The notes beneath the pieces are model-generated. The model ran no database searches. It was not told where the DNA came from and saw only the letters and a list, made by a program, of their open reading frames with translations. From an uncultured Spirochaetaceae bacterium (GTDB taxonomy: Bacteria; Spirochaetota; Spirochaetia; Treponematales; Treponemataceae), in the NCBI GenBank assembly GCA_902802305.1, contig CADCLG010000027.1:1-36396 (forward strand): DNA of 36,396 bases, read 5' to 3'. The translations under genes and the position numbers were made by a program. This document shows positions 23,725-33,553 of the stretch, piece after piece (position 1 is the first letter of the stretch; each line of letters opens with the position of its first letter).

Positions 23725-26463
23725 TTAATCCTCCACCTTCTGAACTTTATACTGACGTGCAGGAATCTTTAATCCAGAATTAACGTTACAATCTACATAA
23801 CCAAAGTTTACATAAACCTTATATCCATTGTCATAAGTTGTAACTGTAACATCATCTGTTATAAATTCGTGATCTACAATCAGGCTGTTCTTCACAGCAC
23901 CAAGTTCTTTATCATATTTTTTGTAAATTTCGTTTAATTTATCTTTCCATGTATCAAAGCAGGCTGCATAATATTCTGTATAGTTTGTTTCCTGCAATGC
24001 CTTTTCCTTTTCATTCATGAATACAAAATAAAGACCGGCACCACATTCAGCTGATTCAAGAATAATCTGATCATTTTCGTAGCCTAAATTTACAGGCGTT
24101 CCGGTATAATCCTTGTAACCATGAAGAGCGATTTCATAGAATGGAATATGACGGTCAATAATTGCATAGCTGTTTCCGTGCATTACCATATTTGTAATAA
24201 TATCAGCATCTTTTACAGCGTAAGCATTTCCTGCATTTATCATTACAGAAAGACCCTTATCTTTTGCTTCCTTCATTCTGGCAACCTGCTGTTCGCGAGC
24301 TTTTGCACGGCTTACAGTTTTTCCTACAGAATCATTGTAATCAGCTGACAACTGATAGCCATTTTCGCGGTAAGAAATACCTGCAATATTATTTCCAAGT
24401 GCTTCTTTAGTAAGAACTTCTGCAGCCTTGTCAATATTTGAAGGTCTAAGCAAATAATAAGAATCCATTGTATCAAGTTTACCATACCATACTGGAGAAT
24501 ACTCCTGAAGCTCGCAAACTTCGTCACTGGCAAATCGGGCTGGATCTCTATATCGGAAGAAGCCGTCGCTTAATGTTGAACGATAAGAGAACTGTGTAGA
24601 AGCATCCAGATAAACTTTTGCAGAAGAAGATTCTACAGAAGAAAGCATCTTCTTAAACTGGGCTTTTCCACCAAGAGCTTTAATGTACTTAACTTTTTTA
24701 AGCATCTTCTGTCGGATACCACCATTGATAAATCCAGACAGCTTAAATCGTACATTGTTAATTCCAAGCTCATCAATTTGTTTAATGATTTTTCCAGCTT
24801 CTGTATATGAAGTAAGTTTATAAGGTTTATTCTTAGGCATACCAAGTACCTGCTGAACCTTATCAACTGCACCAACAATTTCAACAGCAAGAGGAGTTTC
24901 TGCATTGTTTACTTTCTTGTCTTTTCCAAAAAGATAGCTTCTATATTCTTTAGCCATTTCTACATAAGATGGAGAATTAACAAAGGCGTAAACCTGAGTA
25001 ATTCTCTCCCCTTCTGGAAGATTAGCTTGATAAGCATACTGTGCACTTGTGTTTCTTTGAGAAACTTCAAACTGTTCGCCGTGAATCATCTTATAATCAG
25101 CACGAACATAGTTATAGCTTCCAAGTTTTCCGCTGATTTCGGCAGTAACTCCAGCATATTCAGAACCGTTTTCCATAATTGAGATAAAGCTTGAATCGCC
25201 AAAAGATTCTCCGAAAACAGGATAAGCAATACGTGTTTCCTTAATTACAGCCTTTCTGTCAGATGCCCAGTCCCAACCATAAACATCAGCATAATAACCG
25301 TTCTGACGTGTTTTTCCGTTATTAAAGTTAATTATACTTCCGCCACCTTCAGGAACAAACATAAAGCCTTCATCTTTTACACCTGCTGCTCCAAAATAAG
25401 GAAGAACAGAAAGCTGAACAAGTGGATATGCATGTTTATAGAGAATTTCATCAAAAGGAATATCAACGACAAGCTTATTTCCATCAAGCTTATAATTTAC
25501 AGTGATGTTGAATGCAGGTTCTGATTTTTCTGTTTTTTCCTGGTAAAGCTCACGGTGTCTTATATAATCTTCATCAGAATAATCGATTTTTGCAAAAATT
25601 GATTCACACTGCTCTTTCAAATACTGGTTCAAAGGATCAAAGATAAGATAGAGGTTATCGTCTTCAAGACCAGGATATTTACGGAGAAGTTCTTCCCTGT
25701 TATCAGAAGGCTTTAATCTGTCGATATCAACTTCGCGGTAACATCGGCGGGTAAGTACGTTCTGATCTCCACTAGAAAGCTGTTCAAGATATTCATCAAA
25801 CTCTTCTGCATAAATTGCGAGTGGATATTTATACTCGCGTTCCATTGTACTTGCAGTATATTTTACCTGAATTGTATTATTTTTCTGGTCAACTTCAAAG
25901 AAGTCACGTTTAATACTGTAAGTATAGGAATCATAAGTATTATTTACACCGTTTTCTGTAGAATAACCGATTAAAAGCGTTGACATCATGTTATTTTTTT
26001 CTTTTGTCAAAGCAATTGGATCACTCTGCAGCTCAGGTGGGTTTGAATACCATACATGATCTGTATCTTTTTGAAGAATAGTAAACTGTGTTGTTCTTGA
26101 ATCCATTACCATCTTCAACTTATCGTTTTCAATAGTAAAGGTTTCAGGTGTTTCATCTGCATCAAACTGATAAGCCTTGATAAAGGCATCTGTAATTTTA
26201 CTTACATTTACAAGTCTGATAGCGAGATATGTGATAAAAGCAGCAATAAGCAGGAAGAAAGTCAGACCAATATAAAACTTTGCAGTTGGTTTATGAAACT
26301 CAAAAGTTCTTGTGCGCATTGGCTTTGGTCTTCCAATATAACCTTCCGGCATTTTTGACTTTTTCTTTGAGGTTTTAACTTTTGATTCCTTTGGAGCCTT
26401 AGTTTTTGGCTCAGTTGAAGCATTTTCGTTCAAATTGTCTTTCATTTCTTTGTCTTTTTTCAT
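23725..26463 (-). CDS. Large membrane-anchored protein resembling DUF5696
   Basis: 912 residues, function unknown. A lysine-rich cytoplasmic tail (1-60) and one membrane helix (about 63-83) precede a long extracytoplasmic part. Residues from about 105 (IENDKLKMVMDSRTTQFTIL, then VWYSNPPE) look like a beta-sandwich of the kind before some glycosidase barrels. The stretch from about 530 to 830 alternates strands and helices and suggests a TIM-barrel; a short beta domain follows. From memory it matches the DUF5696 family found beside sugar ABC genes; a glycan-binding or hydrolase role is inference. GGGAGG precedes the ATG. It lies between YIP1 and permease pair 2. Confidence 0.7.
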   Translation of the reverse strand: MKKDKEMKDNLNENASTEPKTKAPKESKVKTSKKKSKMPEGYIGRPKPMRTRTFEFHKPTAKFYIGLTFFLLIAAFITYLAIRLVNVSKITDAFIKAYQFDADETPETFTIENDKLKMVMDSRTTQFTILQKDTDHVWYSNPPELQSDPIALTKEKNNMMSTLLIGYSTENGVNNTYDSYTYSIKRDFFEVDQKNNTIQVKYTASTMEREYKYPLAIYAEEFDEYLEQLSSGDQNVLTRRCYREVDIDRLKPSDNREELLRKYPGLEDDNLYLIFDPLNQYLKEQCESIFAKIDYSDEDYIRHRELYQEKTEKSEPAFNITVNYKLDGNKLVVDIPFDEILYKHAYPLVQLSVLPYFGAAGVKDEGFMFVPEGGGSIINFNNGKTRQNGYYADVYGWDWASDRKAVIKETRIAYPVFGESFGDSSFISIMENGSEYAGVTAEISGKLGSYNYVRADYKMIHGEQFEVSQRNTSAQYAYQANLPEGERITQVYAFVNSPSYVEMAKEYRSYLFGKDKKVNNAETPLAVEIVGAVDKVQQVLGMPKNKPYKLTSYTEAGKIIKQIDELGINNVRFKLSGFINGGIRQKMLKKVKYIKALGGKAQFKKMLSSVESSSAKVYLDASTQFSYRSTLSDGFFRYRDPARFASDEVCELQEYSPVWYGKLDTMDSYYLLRPSNIDKAAEVLTKEALGNNIAGISYRENGYQLSADYNDSVGKTVSRAKAREQQVARMKEAKDKGLSVMINAGNAYAVKDADIITNMVMHGNSYAIIDRHIPFYEIALHGYKDYTGTPVNLGYENDQIILESAECGAGLYFVFMNEKEKALQETNYTEYYAACFDTWKDKLNEIYKKYDKELGAVKNSLIVDHEFITDDVTVTTYDNGYKVYVNFGYVDCNVNSGLKIPARQYKVQKVED

Positions 26464-26479
26464 TCGTTTCTACCTCCCA

Positions 26480-27157
26480 TCAGTTCAATCGGAACATAAT
26501 TTCTCGTGCGAGAGAAACGAAATATGCAATACCTTGTGAAATCATACTGAAGAAGAGCAGCATGATAAAGATAAATACAAGCATTCCAAATAAAGTGAAA
26601 ATGGTAAAAAGCAAAGTTTTACCAAAACCATACTGATGAATCATCATCATTGCCATAAATAAAAGGGCGGCACACCAGATAAGGGAAATGTTACTGAATA
26701 CAGTGTAGAAAGTCCCCTCTTCCATTGTTACAAAGTTACTCATGATAATAATTGGAAGTTGGATTAAAGGATATGGTGTCAAAGCATAAGCTGTTCCCAT
26801 ATAAACCTGTCCAAGTTTACCCTTACCATCAAATAAGGTTGTAACACCCCAGTTACAAATACAGAAAATTGCAAGAGGTAAAAGGATTGTAGCAATTTCC
26901 ATGAAAATATTTACTTTTTCCCAGTTTGTATTATTAAAGAGAAAGCTTGTATAACGCAATTTCCAGATATGAGTTAATACAGTAAGAATTACAATAAAGT
27001 TTGCTGCCGAATAAGATCCACGCTTAGCATGAATCAAATCCCAGAAACCATCAGCAGGATGAGTAATTACATACAGACTATAACGAAGAGTATCTAAAAA
27101 ACGCTTATAAGTTTGCTTCTGCGTTAATTTCTTAAATTTAGTTGCTATATAACTCAT
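26480..27157 (-). CDS. YIP1-family membrane protein
   Basis: 225 residues with about five membrane helices (for example ANFIVILTVLTHIW, IFMEIATILLPLAIFCICNW, YPLIQLPIIIMSNFV, ISLIWCAALLFMAMMMI, FTIFTLFGMLVFIFIMLLFF). The N-terminus RYSLYVITHPADGFWDLIHAKRGSYSAANFIV is the usual bacterial YIP1 opening. Its function is unknown; bacterial YIP1 proteins recur with NHL and sugar ABC genes. ATG 27157 overlaps the NHL gene stop as ATGA, so translation is coupled; a longer reading from 27193 is not needed. Confidence 0.8.
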   Translation of the reverse strand: MSYIATKFKKLTQKQTYKRFLDTLRYSLYVITHPADGFWDLIHAKRGSYSAANFIVILTVLTHIWKLRYTSFLFNNTNWEKVNIFMEIATILLPLAIFCICNWGVTTLFDGKGKLGQVYMGTAYALTPYPLIQLPIIIMSNFVTMEEGTFYTVFSNISLIWCAALLFMAMMMIHQYGFGKTLLFTIFTLFGMLVFIFIMLLFFSMISQGIAYFVSLAREIMFRLN

Positions 27158-28623
27158 AATGATTTTAACTCCCGAGATATCTTCATGCCCCATTTAATAA
27201 ATAATGGAACAAGAATTATGATTACAATGAAGGCAACAACCCAACCAAGGTTTTTCTCCATCCATTCCTTTCGGTAATACATGTAAGCTTTGGAATAATT
27301 TCTCTTATCTCTCTTAAGACGGAAATAATCCATAGCTTCTTTGTATTCTTCCTGTCTAAAACAAGATTTACCCAAACCTATATATGCAAGATCATAGTTT
27401 CCGTTCTGCTCCAAAACTTTTGCCCATGTATCAGCTGAAGCGTCGTAATCACCCATAGCATAAAGTTCTGTTGCTTGATAAATCAAAGAACCATATTCAG
27501 TTGGAGTAAATACTGTAAGGGAAGCATTCATTGAGTCCAATACAAACAAATCTTTTCCGATATGTTCTATTGCAGAAGGAGCACGGAAGAAACCATCAAT
27601 ATTTCCTCGTCCACCAAAAGCAAAAAGAAGATATCCCTGATTGTTATAGCCGAAAATTCGTCCACGGGATTCATCGCAGGTTATGTAGATTTCATCATCA
27701 AGAACAGTAATATCTGTAAAATGAGCTGGTTCAACAATACCGGCAGCATTTCCCCACTGCAAGTCACCAATTGGAGGGTATTCAGCATTTTTAACAAGAA
27801 TATCGTTACCAAGAGCATTTAAGCGTCTAATAGGCTTAGCCTTGTCTGAACGCAAATCCCACTGACTGAAGGTTTTTAATACACTATAAACAAATCCTTC
27901 TTTATCAATATATGCATTTGAATATTCTGTAGGAACGAAAGATTCCATTTGAGCGCGCTGAGCCTTTGTAGAAAAGAACTTTTTCCAGATGTAGGTAGAA
28001 AAATCAAAGTTTGCTTCACTAGCACCATAGAAACCTGTAAAAGTTCCATCATATTCATATTTTAAGAAACCTTTATTTACGTTCTTAGCAAGAGCATAAA
28101 CACGTCCCTTTGAATCTGCTACAACCTTCTGAGGATAAAAAGTCTTTCCTTTTTCATAAGTAGGATCATCAGGTTCTACAAATGAAAGAAGATAATTAAG
28201 TTTTTTATCAAGCTTAACAATTCGTCCATTTCCTGTATCTGCTATAAAGAAGGAACCATCTTCTTCATTAACAAAAATATCCATTGGACCATTGAAGGTT
28301 TCTACAACCTGTCCATCTGAATTAAAGCGGTCTATAACACGGCTTAAAGAAACCGTTTTATTATCGTTATAAACGAGCTCGATAATTCTGTTATTGTCTG
28401 TATCAACAAGATACAGCAAATTGCCTGCTGCAAACAAACCGGAAGGATTTTTTAAGCCTAAATCCAAGTCCAAATCATCTGCATATAAAACATGTGAAAC
28501 TCTATATACATCAGGAGATTTTTCTACTTCGCCCCAATAGTCGTATATGTATGTATCACCTTTTGCAAATGCACTTGTACAAAGAGCAGCAAGACAAATA
28601 AATAATACTAATAATTTTTTCAT
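27154..28623 (-). CDS. Exported NHL-repeat protein with TPR-like region and C-terminal membrane anchor
   Basis: About 489 residues. Signal peptide MKKLLVLFICLAALCTSAFA. Then a beta-propeller of NHL-type repeats (LYLVDTDNNRIIEL, FFIADTGNGRIVKLDK, IYITCDESRGRIFGYNNQG), TPR-like helices (GDYDASADTWAKVLEQNGNYDLAYIGLGKSCFRQEEYKEAMDYF, split here over residues ~390-450), and a final membrane helix (VVAFIVIIILVPLFI). It probably faces the periplasm as an interaction platform. ATG 28623 gives the clean signal peptide with GGTGG upstream; ATG 28635, overlapping the permease stop as TAATG, is the alternative. Confidence 0.8.
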   Translation of the reverse strand: MKKLLVLFICLAALCTSAFAKGDTYIYDYWGEVEKSPDVYRVSHVLYADDLDLDLGLKNPSGLFAAGNLLYLVDTDNNRIIELVYNDNKTVSLSRVIDRFNSDGQVVETFNGPMDIFVNEEDGSFFIADTGNGRIVKLDKKLNYLLSFVEPDDPTYEKGKTFYPQKVVADSKGRVYALAKNVNKGFLKYEYDGTFTGFYGASEANFDFSTYIWKKFFSTKAQRAQMESFVPTEYSNAYIDKEGFVYSVLKTFSQWDLRSDKAKPIRRLNALGNDILVKNAEYPPIGDLQWGNAAGIVEPAHFTDITVLDDEIYITCDESRGRIFGYNNQGYLLFAFGGRGNIDGFFRAPSAIEHIGKDLFVLDSMNASLTVFTPTEYGSLIYQATELYAMGDYDASADTWAKVLEQNGNYDLAYIGLGKSCFRQEEYKEAMDYFRLKRDKRNYSKAYMYYRKEWMEKNLGWVVAFIVIIILVPLFIKWGMKISRELKSL

Positions 28624-28634
28624 TTTTGCCACCA

Positions 28635-29537
28635 TTAATCCTTAAGTCCGGAAGAAGCCATTGTTTCCATAATCTGACTCTGAGAGAAAATAAAGAAAAT
28701 GATAGGAACTGACATTGTAAATACGATTACTGCCTGAGACTGTCCCATACGGGCAATACCACCAAGCTGAATCTGGTCCAATGCATATCTAAGCATTTTT
28801 TTACTTTCGGTATAAATGTACTGTGTCTGGGCGTTATTCCATAATCCCTGAATAGAGAAAATTGAAATTGTAAGCCAGGCAGGACGTACATTAGGCATAA
28901 CCAGCTTCCAGAAAATTGTAAACTCTCTGGCACCGTCGATTTTTGCAGCCTCAATCAGTGACATAGGAAAGCCTTCCATAAACTGTTTCATAAGGAAGAG
29001 ACCTAAAGAACCACCGATAGCAGGAAGAACTAATGACCAGTAAGTATCAACAATGTGAAGACGGCACATAATCAAATAGTTAGGAATACCGGTTACATAA
29101 CCACTGAACATCAAAGCAACTACTGCAATTCTGAAGAATATGTTTCCACCAGGGAAGTTATATTTTGCAAGAACATAAGCAGCCATTGAAGCAATTATTA
29201 CATGACCAAGAGTACCAACAAAAGTTACAAATACTGTATTGAATACATAGCGTGTAAACGGAACCCACTGAGACTGGCTCAAGGTAACGAACAAATCTGA
29301 ATAGTTTTTGAACGTTGGGTTACGTGGGAAAACGCTAGGAGGATTTTTCAAAAGTTCATCAAGAGGTTTTAACGAACTTGCAATTGAGAATACCAGAGGG
29401 AAAACCATGATGAGAGAACAGATTCCCAGGAAAATATAGATACCGACATCACCACCGACAGAACGGTTTGGCTTTCTTCTATGCTTATAATGATGAATTG
29501 TCGGACCTTCAAGATATTTATTATTTTTTCTACTCAT
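28635..29537 (-). CDS. Carbohydrate ABC transporter permease, MalG type (pair 1)
   Basis: 300 residues, CUT1-family. First helix IYIFLGICSLIMVFPLVFSIASSLKP, EAA loop SLIEAAKIDGAREFTIFWKLVMPNVRP, and end IMETMASSGLKD, as in MalG. The cytoplasmic N-terminus is rich in basic residues and histidine (HHYKHRRKPNR). GAGG precedes the ATG. It overlaps the NHL gene by one base if that gene starts at 28635. Confidence 0.93.
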   Translation of the reverse strand: MSRKNNKYLEGPTIHHYKHRRKPNRSVGGDVGIYIFLGICSLIMVFPLVFSIASSLKPLDELLKNPPSVFPRNPTFKNYSDLFVTLSQSQWVPFTRYVFNTVFVTFVGTLGHVIIASMAAYVLAKYNFPGGNIFFRIAVVALMFSGYVTGIPNYLIMCRLHIVDTYWSLVLPAIGGSLGLFLMKQFMEGFPMSLIEAAKIDGAREFTIFWKLVMPNVRPAWLTISIFSIQGLWNNAQTQYIYTESKKMLRYALDQIQLGGIARMGQSQAVIVFTMSVPIIFFIFSQSQIMETMASSGLKD

Positions 29538-29551
29538 TTTTTATACCTCAA

Positions 29552-30493
29552 TTAGTGACCGACCCTATTCAAGAGAGCCTGAATTACCTTATTACAGATA
29601 ATCATTACAAGGAACAATACCGTCGCTATTGCAGAGGCATATCCCATCTCAAATCGGGTGAAACCATAGTCAAACAAGTGGGTTACTACAGTACGTGCAC
29701 AATAGTCTGTAGAAGGATAGCCAGCCAGAGCCATAGGAACATCACAAACATTGAAAGCACTTGTAATTGACATAACAGCACCGAAAAGCAACATAGGTTT
29801 CATATTTGGAAGAGTGATATACCACAATTCCTGCCAGCGGTTCTGAATACCATCAATATATCCGGCTTCATACTGAGCCTGATCTATACCTTTTAATCCG
29901 GCTACGAATGAAAGGAAGCCTGCACCTAATGACTGCCAGAGAATTACAGGAATAACAACTCTCATTACATTTTTTGGGTCTGTAAGGAAGGCAATAGGCT
30001 GTGCAGAAATACCAACTTTAATCAACCACTGGTTTACCCAACCGTACTGGTCATCATTGAAAAGCTGTTTGAAAATTAAATATGCCGTACCTGCAATTGA
30101 AGGAGCATAGAAAAAGAAAACAACTAATGTTCTGACCCACTTAGGAAGCTCATTGATAAGCCAGGCAAAAATAAATGCCATGATGTATCCGACAGGACCT
30201 GTAATGATAGCTACAAAGAAAGTATTTTTTACAGCTATCTGGAATACCTCATCCTGAAGGAAAAGGTTGATATAGTTTCTTGCTCCGATAAACTCTGGTT
30301 TTTCCAAAATGTTAAAGTTGGTAAAACCATAATAAATTGAGTTTATCATTGGAAGAACGTTGAATGTTATAAATAAAATTGCATAAGGAAGAAGAAATGC
30401 ATAGCAGAACTTCATCGTTTTTGCCCTATGCACTGCATCTGACAATGCAAGTTTTCTTTTATCAAAATATTTTGACCATTTACTGTCCATCAT
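29552..30493 (-). CDS. Carbohydrate ABC transporter permease, MalF type (pair 1)
   Basis: 313 residues, CUT1-family. YAFLLPYAILFITFNVLPMINSIYYGFTNFN opens the membrane region; the EAA loop is QYEAGYIDGIQNRWQELWYITLPNMKP, with glycine in place of the usual second alanine. It starts nine bases after the fusion receptor gene. Two ATGs are adjacent (30493, 30490); AGGAG fits the second slightly better. It presumably forms a heterodimer with the 28635 product and uses an ATPase encoded elsewhere. Confidence 0.93.
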   Translation of the reverse strand: MMDSKWSKYFDKRKLALSDAVHRAKTMKFCYAFLLPYAILFITFNVLPMINSIYYGFTNFNILEKPEFIGARNYINLFLQDEVFQIAVKNTFFVAIITGPVGYIMAFIFAWLINELPKWVRTLVVFFFYAPSIAGTAYLIFKQLFNDDQYGWVNQWLIKVGISAQPIAFLTDPKNVMRVVIPVILWQSLGAGFLSFVAGLKGIDQAQYEAGYIDGIQNRWQELWYITLPNMKPMLLFGAVMSITSAFNVCDVPMALAGYPSTDYCARTVVTHLFDYGFTRFEMGYASAIATVLFLVMIICNKVIQALLNRVGH

Positions 30494-30502
30494 ATTCTCC
30501 TT

Positions 30503-33500
30503 TTATTCTTCAACCGGCAAGTTGAATTCCTGACGCTTACGTGTCAGCTCTTCATTAATCTTGCGGGAGTAGTCAATAAGAGTTTCACGAGGGTCATCTT
30601 TAGAATTGATAACACGGCGAATACCATTAACTACATGACGCGACGTATAATAACTACCAGGAACTTCTGGAACACCAATTGTTTCATCGAGAGATTTTTC
30701 AAGAACCTCAATCTGAGCGGTTTTCCAGGAAAGCTGCTTTAATGCTTCGACGTTAGCCGTTGCATAGCGGGCAGAAGAACCGAGAATAGCTTCCATTTCA
30801 CGACCGAAACGAACCTGTGTTTCTGTAGAAGACCACCATTTCATGAATTTCCATGAATCCTGAACACGGTTTTCATTCTTCATTACGAGAGCCCAGGTCT
30901 TTTCGTCTACACCAGGAACAGCACCCTTTTCAAAGGCTTTTCCATTAAATGCACTGTAAACAAGATCCTTTGTATTTGACAAGTCAAGGTCATCAAGGTT
31001 CTTGCCTTTTTTAATCATCATAGTACAAACTGTACCAGCAATATTAGCACGGTCAATTGTACCGTCTTCTTTTTCGGTACCAAGAATATAAGTAAAGTCC
31101 CAAAGACCACGGATTTCTGGAGCACCAACTACAAGTGTGTTATATGTAGCATAGTTTGCAATACCAAGAGGCATTTCACCAGTACGGAAACGGCTCATAA
31201 AGTCGTAAATTGTTGGAAGTCCGTAGCTATTGAAGAGACTTGTATAAGTTTTGAAAGCAGCAATACCCTCTTCACTATCAATGATTGTCTTTGTTCCTTT
31301 GTCATTGTAAACACATCCACCATTCTGATAAACCATTGAATAGAAGGTCGTCATATCTGGAGCGATGATATTTGGATAAGGAATACCAACTGTAAGGTTA
31401 TTACCCTGCAATGTAGGTAAAATCTCAATCAAATCATCCCAAGTCTGAGGAATTTCAAGTTCAAGCTGTTCAAGAATATCTTTTCTGTAGAAGAGCAGAT
31501 TGAAAGATTCAGTTTCAGGCAAAGCGTAAACACCATCATCATAAAGATATGGTGTATAGGCACTAGGCTTGAAACGTGTAAGAACTTCTTCACAGTCTGG
31601 GAAGCGCATTAAGTTAACGTCTGCATTACGCAAAGCATAATCTACAGGAGCGGAAGAATAGATAGAAATTACTACATCCGGTCCGTTACCTGCAACTACT
31701 GCATTAAGCAAGGAGTTCTGATTAATAAGTTTTACGTTTACTTTTACGCCTGATTCAGGAGTAAAGGAATCATCAACCATATTTTTAAGAATCTGGCTCT
31801 GATCACGACCTGTAACAATCCAAACTTCAATAAGATGATCTGCATCTTTTTCATCATAAACATCACCAAGATTTGTTGAATCAACAAAGAATGAAGTAAT
31901 GAATGAAAGAATTTCATGCTTTGCATTCTTAAAGAAACCGGCACGAACAGGCTTAACCTTTTCATTAGCTCCCTGAACGAGAATATAATCTACGTCAAGC
32001 TTGGTTTCTGTCATTGTAAGTAAAGAAGAACCTAAAGAAGTAATGTTATCTTTAAAGTTTGCAAATGCTCTTGTAATTTTATCAGGTCGTTTATAGAACT
32101 GTTCAAGCTGAATTGCAAGAGTTTCTGCAGGAGCAATCTTATCAGATTTTTCACCTGTAATTGAAACAAACTGGTCAATAAGCTTGTAGAGACGGCAGCT
32201 TTCAAGATACATGCCATTAACTTCATCTGGATAAACTACGTCAATTTCGTAATCACGGAACTGATCTGGATATGTACCTGTCAAAACAAGAATTGTTCGG
32301 TAAATCTGATTTAGACGGAAAATACTGTCCTGAAGCTCATTGATAATCGAACCGATTTCACCAAGAGTTGCTTCCAGACGGATTTTATGGGTTCCTTTTG
32401 TAAGATAGAATTTATAAGGATTTTTGTTTTCATCTGACAGGGTAAGAAGCTTCCAGTCTGTTGTATATTCAAAACCAACTGTCTTTAATCCATCAATTGG
32501 AATTTCTCCATCAATGTAAACTGAACGGCATGCGATAAAACCGCGCTGATAAAGCTGACGACCTTTTATGGAAATTGTGTACCAGCCATTTTCTGGAATT
32601 TCCATATCCCATTCAATCCACTGTCCAGGAGATTTCCAGGAATCACCACCAGTATAATTCAAGATTGTATTTTTTACGCTGTATGGTTCAGTTGTTGCTG
32701 AAGAACGATCATATCTGGCAAAGAGAGATGGATCTGAACGTGCAACAGAGTTTTCTCCCTGTATTTTTATAGCTTCCGGACTTCCAGTATATGAATCTGG
32801 ATTAGAAGGCTGTTTTGCAAGATATTGTGCGTAAGTGTCGTAAGTCAAAATTGGAACCAATTCACATTTACTGATAGCCATCGGTTCGTTGGATGATTTA
32901 AGTGTAATTGAATTTTCACCTTTTTCAAAATAGAAACGGTAAGGCTCAACTTCGTAACCTAAGTCACTCTTAAAAAGTGATGTCTGATATTCAAAAAATT
33001 CAATCTGAGACGGTCTGATATTATTACCCTGATTATCAGATTTTATAGGACCGCCATCCTTCCATAAACGATAGAAGGCCAGTGTTTCGGCACCAGAGAA
33101 TGGAACGCTTCCGTTTATATAAAGAATACGCTCCATTGTTACATTTCGAGAAGGAACAGCAATATATTCTAATGATATATTGTAGAAACCTGATTCCTCT
33201 ACATCAAAATACCATGTTATGGAAGAATCTTCTTCCGTAACTACTACATCTTTACCCTTGTAATTCATTTCTGAATGTACGCCAAAAGATTCGTCTTCAT
33301 CAAAATCCTGGATATCAATAGTAACTCTGGATTTTGCACTTCTCGCATTGGAGTGTTCAGCCAGATACTCACTGTAACTTTTTGTTGTATTGACTGTTGC
33401 TTGAAGTGAAGAAAAATCAACATTTTCGTACTTTTCATGAAAATCTTTTTCAGGTAAAAGGCTTGAAATTGCGAAAATCAAAACCACCGCTGCAACGGCA

Positions 33501-33544
33501 ATTAAGACATTCCGCAAGGTCTTGTTAATTTTTATTCCTACCAT
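30503..33544 (-). CDS. Membrane-anchored fusion of two carbohydrate-binding-like domains and an SBP domain
   Basis: 1013 residues. An N-terminal membrane helix (about 11-30) is followed by two beta-sandwich regions (about 73-232 and 256-400). Each has the WYFDVEESGFYNISLEY / WDMEIPENGWYTISIKG pattern, a YINGSVPF / YIDGEIPIDG turn, and a closing FYFEKGENSITL / FYLTKGTHKIRL strand, like CBM6/35-type modules. A helical linker (about 400-565) leads to a complete SBP family 1 domain (about 570-960: PDVVISIYSSAP, YALPETESFNLLFYRKDILEQL). Ordinary SBPs are about 450 residues. It is the first gene of the locus, with permease pair 1 directly after. No Shine-Dalgarno; the start is probably leaderless. 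Confidence 0.85.
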   Translation of the reverse strand: MVGIKINKTLRNVLIAVAAVVLIFAISSLLPEKDFHEKYENVDFSSLQATVNTTKSYSEYLAEHSNARSAKSRVTIDIQDFDEDESFGVHSEMNYKGKDVVVTEEDSSITWYFDVEESGFYNISLEYIAVPSRNVTMERILYINGSVPFSGAETLAFYRLWKDGGPIKSDNQGNNIRPSQIEFFEYQTSLFKSDLGYEVEPYRFYFEKGENSITLKSSNEPMAISKCELVPILTYDTYAQYLAKQPSNPDSYTGSPEAIKIQGENSVARSDPSLFARYDRSSATTEPYSVKNTILNYTGGDSWKSPGQWIEWDMEIPENGWYTISIKGRQLYQRGFIACRSVYIDGEIPIDGLKTVGFEYTTDWKLLTLSDENKNPYKFYLTKGTHKIRLEATLGEIGSIINELQDSIFRLNQIYRTILVLTGTYPDQFRDYEIDVVYPDEVNGMYLESCRLYKLIDQFVSITGEKSDKIAPAETLAIQLEQFYKRPDKITRAFANFKDNITSLGSSLLTMTETKLDVDYILVQGANEKVKPVRAGFFKNAKHEILSFITSFFVDSTNLGDVYDEKDADHLIEVWIVTGRDQSQILKNMVDDSFTPESGVKVNVKLINQNSLLNAVVAGNGPDVVISIYSSAPVDYALRNADVNLMRFPDCEEVLTRFKPSAYTPYLYDDGVYALPETESFNLLFYRKDILEQLELEIPQTWDDLIEILPTLQGNNLTVGIPYPNIIAPDMTTFYSMVYQNGGCVYNDKGTKTIIDSEEGIAAFKTYTSLFNSYGLPTIYDFMSRFRTGEMPLGIANYATYNTLVVGAPEIRGLWDFTYILGTEKEDGTIDRANIAGTVCTMMIKKGKNLDDLDLSNTKDLVYSAFNGKAFEKGAVPGVDEKTWALVMKNENRVQDSWKFMKWWSSTETQVRFGREMEAILGSSARYATANVEALKQLSWKTAQIEVLEKSLDETIGVPEVPGSYYTSRHVVNGIRRVINSKDDPRETLIDYSRKINEELTRKRQEFNLPVEE

Positions 33545-33553
33545 AATGTTACT

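Noticed and set aside
24121..24533. Several short open frames overlapping the DUF5696-like gene on both strands
   Set aside because: Low-complexity translations with no ribosome sites; explained as shadows of the 912-residue gene.
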